A DNA stretch of 64,000 nucleotides from Candidatus Chlorohelix allophototropha (lineage in GTDB: Bacteria; Chloroflexota; Chloroflexia; Chloroheliales; Chloroheliaceae), in assembly GCF_030389965.1 (NCBI RefSeq), contig NZ_CP128399.1, positions 1,540,934-1,604,933 on the forward strand. Direction: 5' to 3'. This document shows, in pieces, positions 8,673 to 16,665 of the stretch (its first letter is position 1; each line of letters opens with the position of its first letter). The notes beneath the pieces were generated by a model. The model was given only the letters and a program-made list of their open reading frames with translations. It did no database searches and had not been told where the DNA came from. The position numbers were made by a program, and so were the translations under genes.

Positions 8673-10385
8673 ATGCAGAGCAGTAAATCCTTGTCCCAAC
8701 GAAACGCTCTAGCAATAGGAACTGTGTTGCTATTGCTACTAACTGCCCTAATGGCATGTTTTGCCACCCTCCGCACCGCCCGTGCCGAAAGTCTCTACAC
8801 CATCACCGAATACGATGTCCCAACAGCGGTTTCTGGTTCTGAAACCATCACACAGGGACCGGATGGAGCGATGTGGTTCGCAGTTTGTGACGACAACAAG
8901 GTCGTCAGGATTACTAATTCTGGCGTAATCACTGAATACGATATGCCAGCAGGCTCGTGTCCTGACGCTATCACGGCTGGACCTGACGGGAATATTTGGC
9001 TCGTCGAGTATGACGCCAACAAAATCGCCAAGATGTCAACGGCGGGGGTTGTGCTCGCCGAATATGACATCCCAACTTCGGGGGCTAATGTTTATGCCAT
9101 CACGGCGGGACCGGATGGGGCTCTGTGGTTCACAGAACATGAGGCCAACAAGATCGGCAGAATTACCACTTCGGGCGCATTCAGCGAATATAATGTCCCA
9201 TCTTCGGGGGCATTACCTTATGGCATCACCAAGGGACCGGATGGGGCGCTGTGGTTCGGAGAATATGATTACTCGAAGATTGGCAGGATTACCACCTCCG
9301 GCGATATCACCGAATATCCGCTTCCATCAGGTTCATATGCTATATTTCTTGTGACAGGTCCGGACGGGAATATCTGGTACAGCGACTATTACTATGGGGT
9401 GGCGAAGGTTAACCCTTACACCCACGAAGTCACCAAATATGATATCCCCGATGTGGATTCTGACACGTTTGGGCAAATCACGGTAGGGGCAGATGGGAAT
9501 TTGTGGTTTCCAGATTATTACGGCAACAAGATTTGGAGCATTACCACCGCCGGTGTTCTCAACTCATACGATATCCCCACCAAAAAATTTTCACCTTGGG
9601 GGATGGCGGCGGGTTCGGATGGCTACATCTGGTTCCCCTCGTATAATAGCGGTAAGGTTGACAAAATGCGGGTGGCAGAGGCAATACCTACCACCGCCGA
9701 AATCGTGCCGACCTTGTCACTTACCCCTGACCATGTAGCGGGGATAAGCGCGGATACTCGCTTGAACTTGAGTATCAAGCTGAAAAACTTTGGACCGGGC
9801 GGAGCAGGTTTCGTCTCGTTTGAAGTGCCAATCGAACCGACAATCTTGCTGGATTACGCCAACTTCGGCAATAGCGGGATGTGGGTCACAAAGGTCACTC
9901 CTACCTCGGTGAGAGTAGAGTTGCGACAATTGGACAATGGGTCGAGCGTATCGGGTAGCCTTGTGTTGAAACCAAACCCGGATAATCTGCCAACCGCAGG
10001 AACGGAACTGAGTTTCAGAATACAGGTGACTTATGCTGACGAAGTGAGAGGAGAGCAAGCTACCAGCAACAAGGTGAGCGTAATCTTCGGGGAAAGCAAC
10101 CTAGATGTGAACGAAGACACGATTCAGACGCTTACGCCTGCAACTGCAAAAGCAGGAGATAAGGTAGCGGTCAACGCGGAACTGTTCATCCCGAACGAGA
10201 AGGTAGTGCTATGGTACACGGGACCGGATGAAAAGAGTGCAGATTTAGGCTACGTGTGGGCGGATGAGAACGGGAAGATTTCTGCCAGCTTTGACACAAC
10301 AGGGTTGGCGAGCGGATCGTACTCGTTTGTGGCGCACGGGCTAAAGAGCGAAGTACGCGCTTGTACCATCGTGACCGTTTCCTAG
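8673..10385 (+). CDS. Secreted 7-bladed Vgb-like beta-propeller, paralogue with one C-terminal module
   Basis: The 570-residue product is a paralogue of the preceding gene: same signal peptide region (ending TARA-E), seven GPDGxxW-type blades, the same CARDB-like domain (from EIVPTLSLTPD), but only one copy of the Ig-like WYTGPDEKSADLGYVW module. Blades 1, 5 and 6 diverge from the consensus (FAVCDDNKV, YSDYYYG), so the two proteins may bind different ligands. AAGGGAG is 8 nt before ATG 8673; ATG 8667 sits too close to the RBS, and TTG 8634 is an in-frame alternative. It ends in its own terminator. Confidence 0.9.
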   Translation: MQSSKSLSQRNALAIGTVLLLLLTALMACFATLRTARAESLYTITEYDVPTAVSGSETITQGPDGAMWFAVCDDNKVVRITNSGVITEYDMPAGSCPDAITAGPDGNIWLVEYDANKIAKMSTAGVVLAEYDIPTSGANVYAITAGPDGALWFTEHEANKIGRITTSGAFSEYNVPSSGALPYGITKGPDGALWFGEYDYSKIGRITTSGDITEYPLPSGSYAIFLVTGPDGNIWYSDYYYGVAKVNPYTHEVTKYDIPDVDSDTFGQITVGADGNLWFPDYYGNKIWSITTAGVLNSYDIPTKKFSPWGMAAGSDGYIWFPSYNSGKVDKMRVAEAIPTTAEIVPTLSLTPDHVAGISADTRLNLSIKLKNFGPGGAGFVSFEVPIEPTILLDYANFGNSGMWVTKVTPTSVRVELRQLDNGSSVSGSLVLKPNPDNLPTAGTELSFRIQVTYADEVRGEQATSNKVSVIFGESNLDVNEDTIQTLTPATAKAGDKVAVNAELFIPNEKVVLWYTGPDEKSADLGYVWADENGKISASFDTTGLASGSYSFVAHGLKSEVRACTIVTVS

Positions 10386-10417
10386 TTTGGAGTAAGCAAC
10401 TCAACTAGGTGTTAAGG

Positions 10418-10442
10418 CAAGGGGTTGCGCCCCTTGTCTTTA
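10418..10442 (+). terminator. Terminator after second propeller gene
   Basis: CAAGGGG/CCCCTTG stem with a 5-nt loop, followed by TCTTTATTT. Member of the recurring CAAGGGG family. Confidence 0.8.
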
Positions 10443-10560
10443 TTTCAAACGCAACCCCTGAAATAGCTGTTTGTTAAAATAGATTGCAACACCCTAAACC
10501 CCGTGCTAAGATTGAATCAACCTAACCAAAAAAATTGAGAAGAAACGGAAGAATAGCCGT

Positions 10561-12129
10561 ATGCTTGCCAAAGTTTACACCTGCGCCTTGCTCGGTTTGG
10601 AAGGCATTCTGGTAGAAGTGGAAGTGGATACCGCTAACGGTAACCCCTTCTTTGCCATGGTAGGTTTGCCTGATACGGCAGTGCAAGAAGCACGCGAACG
10701 GGTGCGGGCTGCTATCAAGAATAGCGGTGGCTATTTTCCCGGCAACAAACGGGTAGTGGTAAACCTTGCACCTGCCGATGTTCGCAAGGAAGGTCCCGCT
10801 TACGACCTGCCCATCGCGGTGGGTATTTTGCTTTCTGCCACCGAAGGCGCCTATGGCGACCTTTCCGATGCTATTTTTCTGGGAGAATTGAGTCTTGACG
10901 GGTCGCTGCGCCACAGCGACGGCGTGTTGCCGATGGTATCGGTGGCGAAGGGACACGGTATCCGGCGTATCTTTGTGCCTGCGGTAGATGCAAAAGAAGC
11001 AGCATTGGTGGAGGGCGTAGCGGTTTACCCGGTGGCGACTCTAAGCGAACTGGCGGCGCATCTCGAAGGGCGGCATGCTATCATCCCACTCAAGAGTGAC
11101 TTCACTCTGCTGCAAAAAAATCATGAAGAGGATTCACGCTACGATTTCAGCCTCATCAAAGGGCAAGAACACGCTAAACGTGCGTTGGAAATTGCAGCAT
11201 CCGGTGCACATAATGTTTTTATGTCAGGACCTCCCGGTTCAGGCAAAACGCTGTTGGCACGTACTATGGTCACAATCTTGCCACCTATGACCATTGATGA
11301 GGCGCTGGAAGTGACCAAAATCTACAGCGTTTCCGGGTTATTGCCTTCTGATATGCCATTGGTGATACAGCGCCCTTTCCGCTCACCGCATCACTCGATT
11401 TCCTCGGCGGGTTTGGTGGGAGGGGGTCGCTTCCCGCGTCCGGGTGAAATCAGTCTGGCTCATCGCGGTGTGCTGTTTCTGGACGAATTACCGGAATTCG
11501 GACAGCAAATGCTCGACCAGTTACGGCAACCGTTGGAAGATGACCGCACCTTGGTGCTATCCCGTGCCTCTGGCAGCGTCAAATATCCGGCTAACTTCAT
11601 TCTAATTGGTGCGATGAATCCATGTCCTTGCGGTTTTCTTGGAGATTCGCAAAAAGCATGCGTCTGTCCGCCCGCTCGTATCCAGAATTACCAAAAACGT
11701 CTGAGTGGTCCGCTACTTGACCGTATTGATATTCACATCGAAGTGCCGAGAGTGGAATATGAGAAACTTGCTGATGCCCGCCTCGGCGAACCATCTACTC
11801 GCATACGTGCACGGGTAGCCCGCGCTCGCGAAATTCAACTACAACGCTTCGAAAGCTATCGTTCTCCTGCAATCGAGGAAGGCAAATCGCCACGTCGACT
11901 TTTTACTAACTCCGAGATGGGACCGGGCGAGGTGCGGGCGTTTTGCAAGACCGATGCTGCCGCCGAAAGTTTGCTTAAAGCGGCAACCCGCCAAATGGCG
12001 TTGTCTGCTCGCGCCTACCATCGTATCCTGAAATTGGCGCGTACTATCGCTGATCTCTCCGAAAGTGAAGCGATACAGGCGGCTCACATCGCCGAAGCTA
12101 TTCAGTACCGCCGCAAAGAGCAAGTGTAA
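10561..12129 (+). CDS. comM: YifB/ComM family Mg-chelatase-like AAA+ ATPase
   Basis: The 522-residue protein has the ComM order: an N-terminal ChlI domain (LLGLEG.LVEVEVDTANG, PAD.RKEGPAYDLPIAVGIL), an AAA+ core with Walker A GPPGSGKTLLAR near 222 and Walker B VLFLDELPEF near 305, the cysteine-containing AMNPCPCG segment near 355, and the C-terminal Mg-chelatase helical domain. ComM is a hexameric branch-migration helicase promoting homologous recombination during natural transformation. The family is widespread even in non-competent bacteria, so DNA processing is likely but competence is not shown. The RBS is weak (GGAAGAA). It stands alone. Confidence 0.93.
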   Translation: MLAKVYTCALLGLEGILVEVEVDTANGNPFFAMVGLPDTAVQEARERVRAAIKNSGGYFPGNKRVVVNLAPADVRKEGPAYDLPIAVGILLSATEGAYGDLSDAIFLGELSLDGSLRHSDGVLPMVSVAKGHGIRRIFVPAVDAKEAALVEGVAVYPVATLSELAAHLEGRHAIIPLKSDFTLLQKNHEEDSRYDFSLIKGQEHAKRALEIAASGAHNVFMSGPPGSGKTLLARTMVTILPPMTIDEALEVTKIYSVSGLLPSDMPLVIQRPFRSPHHSISSAGLVGGGRFPRPGEISLAHRGVLFLDELPEFGQQMLDQLRQPLEDDRTLVLSRASGSVKYPANFILIGAMNPCPCGFLGDSQKACVCPPARIQNYQKRLSGPLLDRIDIHIEVPRVEYEKLADARLGEPSTRIRARVARAREIQLQRFESYRSPAIEEGKSPRRLFTNSEMGPGEVRAFCKTDAAAESLLKAATRQMALSARAYHRILKLARTIADLSESEAIQAAHIAEAIQYRRKEQV

Positions 12130-12162
12130 CTGCTTCTTTTGCTACTCAATAGTGGAGTGCTA

Positions 12163-12187
12163 AAAAAAGCCCGGTATATTTTACCGG
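12163..12187 (-). terminator. Terminator of the 39-residue peptide gene
   Basis: CCGGTA/TACCGG hairpin with a 5-nt loop, followed on the minus strand by GGGC and seven T residues. It faces the minus strand and lies 53 nt after the small gene's stop. Confidence 0.75.
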
Positions 12188-12240
12188 ACCTTGCATATCT
12201 AATATTTTAATTTATCTGGATTACTATTACACTATTGAAA

Positions 12241-12360
12241 TTAACTACCCTTATAACCTGGTCTCCTAAAGAATGATAGGAAAGTTCGGAATATTCCCCG
12301 GTAGATATTGAGGAACCCGTTTACCACACCCTTGATTAGCTCACCTATTGTATTCCGCAT
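12241..12360 (-). CDS. 39-residue cationic amphipathic small protein
   Basis: A short frame starts at ATG 12360 behind a near-perfect RBS (AAAGGAGGGAG, 5 nt spacing) and ends at TAA 12241, with a rho-independent terminator facing the same way. The product begins MRNTIGELIKGVVNGFL, continues through a FRTFLSFFRR segment and ends PGYKGS. It is hydrophobic with basic residues spaced along a likely amphipathic helix. I know no family for it. Possible roles are a membrane-associated small protein, a type I toxin-like peptide or a regulatory peptide; no antisense RNA was identified. It lies between the convergent comM and drug-exporter genes. RBS plus terminator make a real gene likely. Confidence 0.65.
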   Translation of the reverse strand: MRNTIGELIKGVVNGFLNIYRGIFRTFLSFFRRPGYKGS

Positions 12361-12758
12361 ATTACTCCCTCCTTTTGGATTGAATAAGTTTATCTACAAT
12401 CTGAAAGAATCTCAAAAGAAAAACAAAGAGAATTGCTTCACTTTGTTATAATTTTTAAGTTGAAAGGATCAACTAACGGTATTATTATACCACTGCTTGT
12501 AAAAGCCACATCGACCAATTCAACAAAGGTCAGGTTAAGTTCTGTAATTTTTGTTAAGCACCCTTTTATTAGCTGCTTTCTAACAGTACTGGTTGTCTAC
12601 TATTCTTGTTGTAACTGGAATAGAAGAACTCCATTCACAGGTTGTCTCAAATTGGGGGTTTGCGATACTTTGTCACCTAATCTGTGTTTGGCTGCCTTAT
12701 CGCGGTTGGTAAAGTCGCCTCACCCCCATTTATCTCCGTTGTAACAACTCAGCTCAAA
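12361..12758. other. AT-rich gap, no convincing gene
   Basis: An open frame on the plus strand at 12433-12744 has no RBS and no recognisable protein features. The only structure seen is a long-range pairing, ATTGGGGGT near 12652 with ACCCCCAT near 12724, enclosing about 65 nt. Its meaning is unknown. Confidence 0.4.
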
Positions 12759-14501
12759 TCAGGAAAGTCCGGGCGAGACTTCTGCTTTATCCTCTGCTTC
12801 AGCAGTTATCGGTTGATTTTGACCGGAACGGGGCGCTTCTTTGAATAAGAAACAAATCAAGATTGTCGCCACGCTTATAATCAAAACCGCAAAAAAACCT
12901 TGCTGTAATGCTCCGGCAAAGGATGTTTTAACCGAAGCAAAAACCTGATTTAGTAGGTCAAGGCTTTGCTGCGTGTTTGGACCCGCAGAGCTTTTGACCA
13001 TTTGTATAACCTTATCCTGTGCGGCAGGATTAACCAGTACCTGCGGATTGGTGGCAAATTGCAAAGCCTGCGCTGGCAAATAACGCACTGCATCTGCCGG
13101 GAGATTGTTGGTTAAATTACTGGACATGGTGTTATTTACCACCGTTCCGACAATTGCAATTCCTAGCACTCCGCCTAGTTGCCCGAAGAATCGCACTGCT
13201 CCAGTACCCACGCCCAATTGCGAACGCGGCAACGAATTCTGTACCGATAGCGTCAGGATACTCCAGAACGGTCCCATTCCCAACCCCGCAATTATCATAA
13301 AGAATACAGCTTCGATTATTGCGGTGGTGGGCGACATCTGCGCGATCAGGAACACACCTAACGCCATAATCAGCCCAGCGATAATCGTTATTACCACGTA
13401 ACGCCCTAGGCGGCTCACCAACATACCCGCTACCATTGCGCCCACCACCGAACTTAGTGTCAGGGGCGTAATCAACTCTCCCGCGTTAGTAGCGGATTCC
13501 CCCAAAATGCCCTGTAGAAAGAGCGGTAGGTAAATAATCAAGCCGATTACTACCATCATCTGCAACATCGAGAGCAGTGAGGCTACGGTGAAAATGCGGT
13601 TGCGTAGAAGGTTTAGCGGTAAAATTGGGTCTGGCACGAATCGTTCTGCCACCACAAACAGCAAGTAAAGTACCCCGGCGGCTATCAAAATGCCTACCAC
13701 TTGTACTGAACCCCACTCAAAAGTTTGGTTGCTACCCCATGTTAGCCCTAGCAACAAACAGGTTGTAGCTGCTGCCACCAGAATTGCCCCTAGAAAGTCG
13801 ATGCGGCGAATTGCTGCCCAACCCGTGTGGATGGCGCTGCGTTCGGACAGATTTCCCGGTAGATAAAGCAACAGTCCTAGTAGGGCAAAGAATCCGATCG
13901 GCATGTTAATATAGAAAACCCAGCGCCAGCGGGTAGTTTCTGTTACCAAATCGCCCATAAGTAGTCCGTTATCGGTGAGCCAGCCACCTAGGGTAGGTCC
14001 AATCAGGTTGGCGATACCGTAAACCGAGCCGAATAGCCCTTGCCACTTGCCGCGTTCTGATGGCGGGAAAATATCGCCTACCACCGTAAAGACCAGCGCA
14101 ATACCTGTGCCTGCTCCGAAGCCCTGCAAGGCTCGGAAGACGATGAATTGATCCATTGTCTGCGCTGCTCCGGATAGCACCGAACCTAGCAAGAATATCA
14201 ACGAGCCGATTATTAGAAACCATTTGCGTCCGAATTGGTCTGAGAGCTTGCCTACGATCGGTATCACGGTGACAGATGCCAGCGCGTAAGCCGTTAACGA
14301 CCACGTGTAGCGGTCAAAACCTTGTAGGGTACTGATAATTCTAGGTAATGCGGTGCTGATAATAGTTTGATCTAGCGCCTCCAACAAGAGGGTCAGCAGC
14401 AATGCGCCAAGAACACTGAACAGTGCAAAACCATGCAACCGCCGCCCGATTCCGTCCGGGTGGACGGCTACTACAGCCCCTTTTGAGGTTGATTGTTCCA
14501 T
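12759..14501 (-). CDS. DHA2-family MFS multidrug exporter (14 TM)
   Basis: This 580-residue protein has the length and motifs of EmrB/QacA-type 14-helix drug:H+ antiporters: motif D1 LEALDQTIISTALP in TM1, motif A GKLSDQFGRKWFLI after TM2, and a motif C-like glycine-rich segment in TM5 (SVYGIANLIGPTLGGWL). The substrate cannot be predicted. It starts 17 nt downstream of a MarR-family gene on the same strand and its AAAGGA lies in the end of that gene, so the two are one operon. Repression by the MarR protein with relief by toxic compounds is the expected logic. Confidence 0.92.
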   Translation of the reverse strand: MEQSTSKGAVVAVHPDGIGRRLHGFALFSVLGALLLTLLLEALDQTIISTALPRIISTLQGFDRYTWSLTAYALASVTVIPIVGKLSDQFGRKWFLIIGSLIFLLGSVLSGAAQTMDQFIVFRALQGFGAGTGIALVFTVVGDIFPPSERGKWQGLFGSVYGIANLIGPTLGGWLTDNGLLMGDLVTETTRWRWVFYINMPIGFFALLGLLLYLPGNLSERSAIHTGWAAIRRIDFLGAILVAAATTCLLLGLTWGSNQTFEWGSVQVVGILIAAGVLYLLFVVAERFVPDPILPLNLLRNRIFTVASLLSMLQMMVVIGLIIYLPLFLQGILGESATNAGELITPLTLSSVVGAMVAGMLVSRLGRYVVITIIAGLIMALGVFLIAQMSPTTAIIEAVFFMIIAGLGMGPFWSILTLSVQNSLPRSQLGVGTGAVRFFGQLGGVLGIAIVGTVVNNTMSSNLTNNLPADAVRYLPAQALQFATNPQVLVNPAAQDKVIQMVKSSAGPNTQQSLDLLNQVFASVKTSFAGALQQGFFAVLIISVATILICFLFKEAPRSGQNQPITAEAEDKAEVSPGLS

Positions 14502-14518
14502 TAGATTTCAGAATCCTT

Positions 14519-15001
14519 TCAAGTTGTTTTATGATGTTCCGCCAAAGCATCGGCGTGTGGAGCATGGGTATCGGCTAAACGCACCAGCAGTTCATGAAAA
14601 AATCGCAGCTCTTCCGGGTTGAACACTCCAAAGTATTGGGCAGAGAAACACTTGACTACCTCTTCGGAGCGTTGCAACATCTCTTTTCCGGCTTCGGTAA
14701 GATGCACCAGCACTGCCCGCCGATCCTGTGGATGTGGCAATCGCTGCACCAGTCCCCGCTCTTCCAATTCATTTACAATCCCCACCATTTTAGCCTTATC
14801 AATACGAAGCGGCGGGCTGAGGTGTGCCTGAACCTGCGGACCAAAACTTTCCAACACTCCTAGCACTCCCAGTTGTTGTTCATTAATTCCTAGCGGCGTA
14901 ATTGCATCGGAAAAAAGGGTGCGTCCAATTTCTGCTACCTGATACAGGACAAAACCGGTAGAGCGCATTATAAAATCTGGCAGGTAATGGTTTCCTTCCA
15001 A
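14519..15001 (-). CDS. MarR-family transcriptional regulator
   Basis: The 160-residue product has the MarR winged-helix core (INEQQLGVLGVLESFG.QVQAHLSPPLRIDKAKMVGIVNELEERGLVQRLPHPQDRRAVLVHLT). I chose TTG 15001 because AGGAG lies 7 nt upstream and it gives the usual MarR length. An upstream in-frame start at 15109 would add a hydrophobic stretch encoded across the promoter itself. It heads the operon with the drug exporter. Three AAAACG(T/A)TT sites, evenly spaced across the promoter and leader, are probably its own operators. Confidence 0.9.
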   Translation of the reverse strand: MEGNHYLPDFIMRSTGFVLYQVAEIGRTLFSDAITPLGINEQQLGVLGVLESFGPQVQAHLSPPLRIDKAKMVGIVNELEERGLVQRLPHPQDRRAVLVHLTEAGKEMLQRSEEVVKCFSAQYFGVFNPEELRFFHELLVRLADTHAPHADALAEHHKTT

Positions 15002-15033
15002 TTTTATTCTCCTGTTTTTTGTTTGCCGAGCCG

Positions 15034-15106
15034 AAAACGTTTGAACTAAAAACATTATTAATAAAAACGTTTCTGTAAAAAATGCTATCATAAAAAACGA
15101 TTCTGT
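15034..15106. promoter_or_regulatory. Three phased operator sites of the marR operon
   Basis: AAAACGTTT starts at 15034, AAAACGTTTCTGT at 15064 and AAAACGATTCTGT at 15094: an exact 30-bp period. The upstream two sites flank the -10 element, with one between -35 and -10. AAACGTTT is itself palindromic. Confidence 0.7.
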
Positions 15107-15109
15107 CAA
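15082..15109 (-). promoter_or_regulatory. Sigma-70 type promoter of the marR-exporter operon
   Basis: TTGACA (15104-15109) and TAGCAT (15082-15087) are separated by 16 bp on the minus strand, about 75 nt before the marR start codon. Confidence 0.7.
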
Positions 15110-15270
15110 TTCTCATTTTATCGAGTGGTTATCTTAATCGGAGAATAAAGGTCTTGAAAATTCGCGATTTAAATCCTAAACTACTTCTATTCTTTTGGTT
15201 TGTTAAACAATCACAGCGCTTCGATTGTTTCATCGTTTGTACTTGCTCCTGTAGTGAAAGGAGGATAGTA

Positions 15271-15723
15271 ATGAAAAAAATTAGAACTCTCTTGATTGTG
15301 CTTCCAATTTTGATGCTCTTGCTGGTTGCCTGTGGCAATGAGAATGTCAATAGAGCCGTTCCGGCAGGGCTGGAAATCGTTAATAAATATCAGACCTTGT
15401 TTAATCAAGGAGATGTGGTGGGCGTTACTTCCCTTTTTGATGAGCGTTCTTACGTTTCGGTCAAAAATCGCTATGAGCCTGAAACCGGTGCGCTTTCTGA
15501 TGGTAGTTGGAATGTGTACATTGACATAGATAGCTGGATTCAGCAGCAGGTAAAAGATAATATGCAAATCGCCTTGTCTGATTGCAGCCTTGCTACCAAC
15601 CTGATTACCTGCAAGATTACGATGGATGCCGACAACCATGAGGTCGAAGGCGTACAGGAAATTGTGGTGATTGATAACAAGATCAAGGTTGTCAGGCTCA
15701 CTAACGATACCCTTACCCGTTAA
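15271..15723 (+). CDS. Small lipoprotein, NTF2/SnoaL-like fold possible
   Basis: The 150-residue protein has a lipoprotein signal with lipobox LLVAC, cleaved before Cys. The mature part starts with a helix (EIVNKYQTLFNQGDVVGVTSLFDE) resembling the first helix of NTF2/SnoaL-like domains, then mostly strands. Two cysteines (DCSLATNLITC) could form a disulfide. AAAGGAGG precedes ATG 15271; the frame is open further upstream to 15154, but that stretch has no RBS. No function can be assigned. It is divergent from marR. Confidence 0.8.
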   Translation: MKKIRTLLIVLPILMLLLVACGNENVNRAVPAGLEIVNKYQTLFNQGDVVGVTSLFDERSYVSVKNRYEPETGALSDGSWNVYIDIDSWIQQQVKDNMQIALSDCSLATNLITCKITMDADNHEVEGVQEIVVIDNKIKVVRLTNDTLTR

Positions 15724-15830
15724 AATTCTAACTTCCCATCGTTTGAAACAAAATAACAGCTTATTACGTAGAAAAAGTGAATTGAACGCAGCAAATTTGG
15801 AATATTCTTATGCAATTCCAAGCTATATAT

Positions 15831-15839
15831 TGTTATAAT
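15831..15839 (+). promoter_or_regulatory. Extended -10 promoter of the Bax inhibitor-like gene
   Basis: TGTTATAAT is a perfect extended -10 (TGnTATAAT), 48 nt upstream of the start codon. The -35 region is weak, as usual for extended -10 promoters. Confidence 0.55.
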
Positions 15840-15886
15840 AGAGCTTAATTAATTGCAAGCTAGACTAAAATCAGGAGTTAGAAATC

Positions 15887-16603
15887 ATGTGGAATAACCA
15901 AAATAACAACTATCAGCCTTCTTGGCGAGGACAACCCGTATATTCGGGCGCTACTACGCTGGATCGCAGTAGCCTAATCCAGAAGGTAATGTGGTTTACC
16001 ACTACCTCGATAGTAGCGGCAGCCGGGGGCGTATGGCTTGGCGTGAACGGTTTGCACAGCGCCTACAATATGAGCCGGGGTAGCTCGATTTTATGGATTA
16101 TTGCTGAAATTGGTTTCATGATCGGTGCAATGGTGCTGCGCGAGAGAACGCCCATCAACTTTATTCTATTATACGGTTTTGCTCTTTCGTCCGGTGTGCT
16201 GCTTGCCCCTACTATGCAAATTCTGTCAGATGCGGGCTATAGCGGCATCATCGTGCAAGCTTTACTGGTAACAGGTGCGCTTACCTTTGCCCTTGGCATT
16301 TACGCTTGGACAACTAAGCGCGATTTCAGCGGGCTTGCACCATACCTTTTCGTAGCCGTTATCGGGCTACTGATCGTAAGTATGCTGAATATTTTCCTGC
16401 ATAGTACAATGCTGTACAGCATAATAATGTACGCGGGGGTGATGATTTTCAGCTTCTATCTCATCTTCGATGTGCAGCAAGCTAAGAAGAGCCAGAACAC
16501 CATCGGTAATGCTATCGCGCTTAGCATCGGGATATATTTGGATATTCTGAACCTGTTCCTCTTTATTCTGCAAATCCTGATGTCGCTACAGGGGCGAGAT
16601 TAA
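15887..16603 (+). CDS. Bax inhibitor-1/YccA (UPF0005) family membrane protein
   Basis: The 238-residue protein has a short polar N-terminus and about seven hydrophobic segments. The last two loops carry the family signature, FDVQQAKKSQNTIGNAIALSIGIYLD, where Asp residues form the pH-sensitive di-aspartyl latch of TMBIM channels. Bacterial homologues such as YetJ leak calcium in a pH-dependent way, and YccA inhibits FtsH. Which applies here is open. RBS AGGAG lies before ATG 15887 and the gene ends in a strong terminator, so it is monocistronic. Confidence 0.9.
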   Translation: MWNNQNNNYQPSWRGQPVYSGATTLDRSSLIQKVMWFTTTSIVAAAGGVWLGVNGLHSAYNMSRGSSILWIIAEIGFMIGAMVLRERTPINFILLYGFALSSGVLLAPTMQILSDAGYSGIIVQALLVTGALTFALGIYAWTTKRDFSGLAPYLFVAVIGLLIVSMLNIFLHSTMLYSIIMYAGVMIFSFYLIFDVQQAKKSQNTIGNAIALSIGIYLDILNLFLFILQILMSLQGRD

Positions 16604-16632
16604 TTCCGAATAGAAGTATTAAAAATAGTTTG

Positions 16633-16660
16633 AGAGTGGCGGCGCTGCCACTCTTTTTTT
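16633..16660 (+). terminator. Terminator after the Bax inhibitor-like gene
   Basis: AGAGTGGC/GCCACTCT stem with a 6-nt loop and a seven-T tail. Confidence 0.92.
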
Positions 16661-16665
16661 GCGGT

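Noticed and set aside
12433-12744. 103-codon plus-strand frame as a gene
   Set aside because: No RBS, no domain and odd composition; it spans a gap that shows no other coding sign.
15001-15109. N-terminal extension of MarR with a membrane segment
   Set aside because: The extension is encoded by the promoter and operator sites, and a good RBS precedes TTG 15001.
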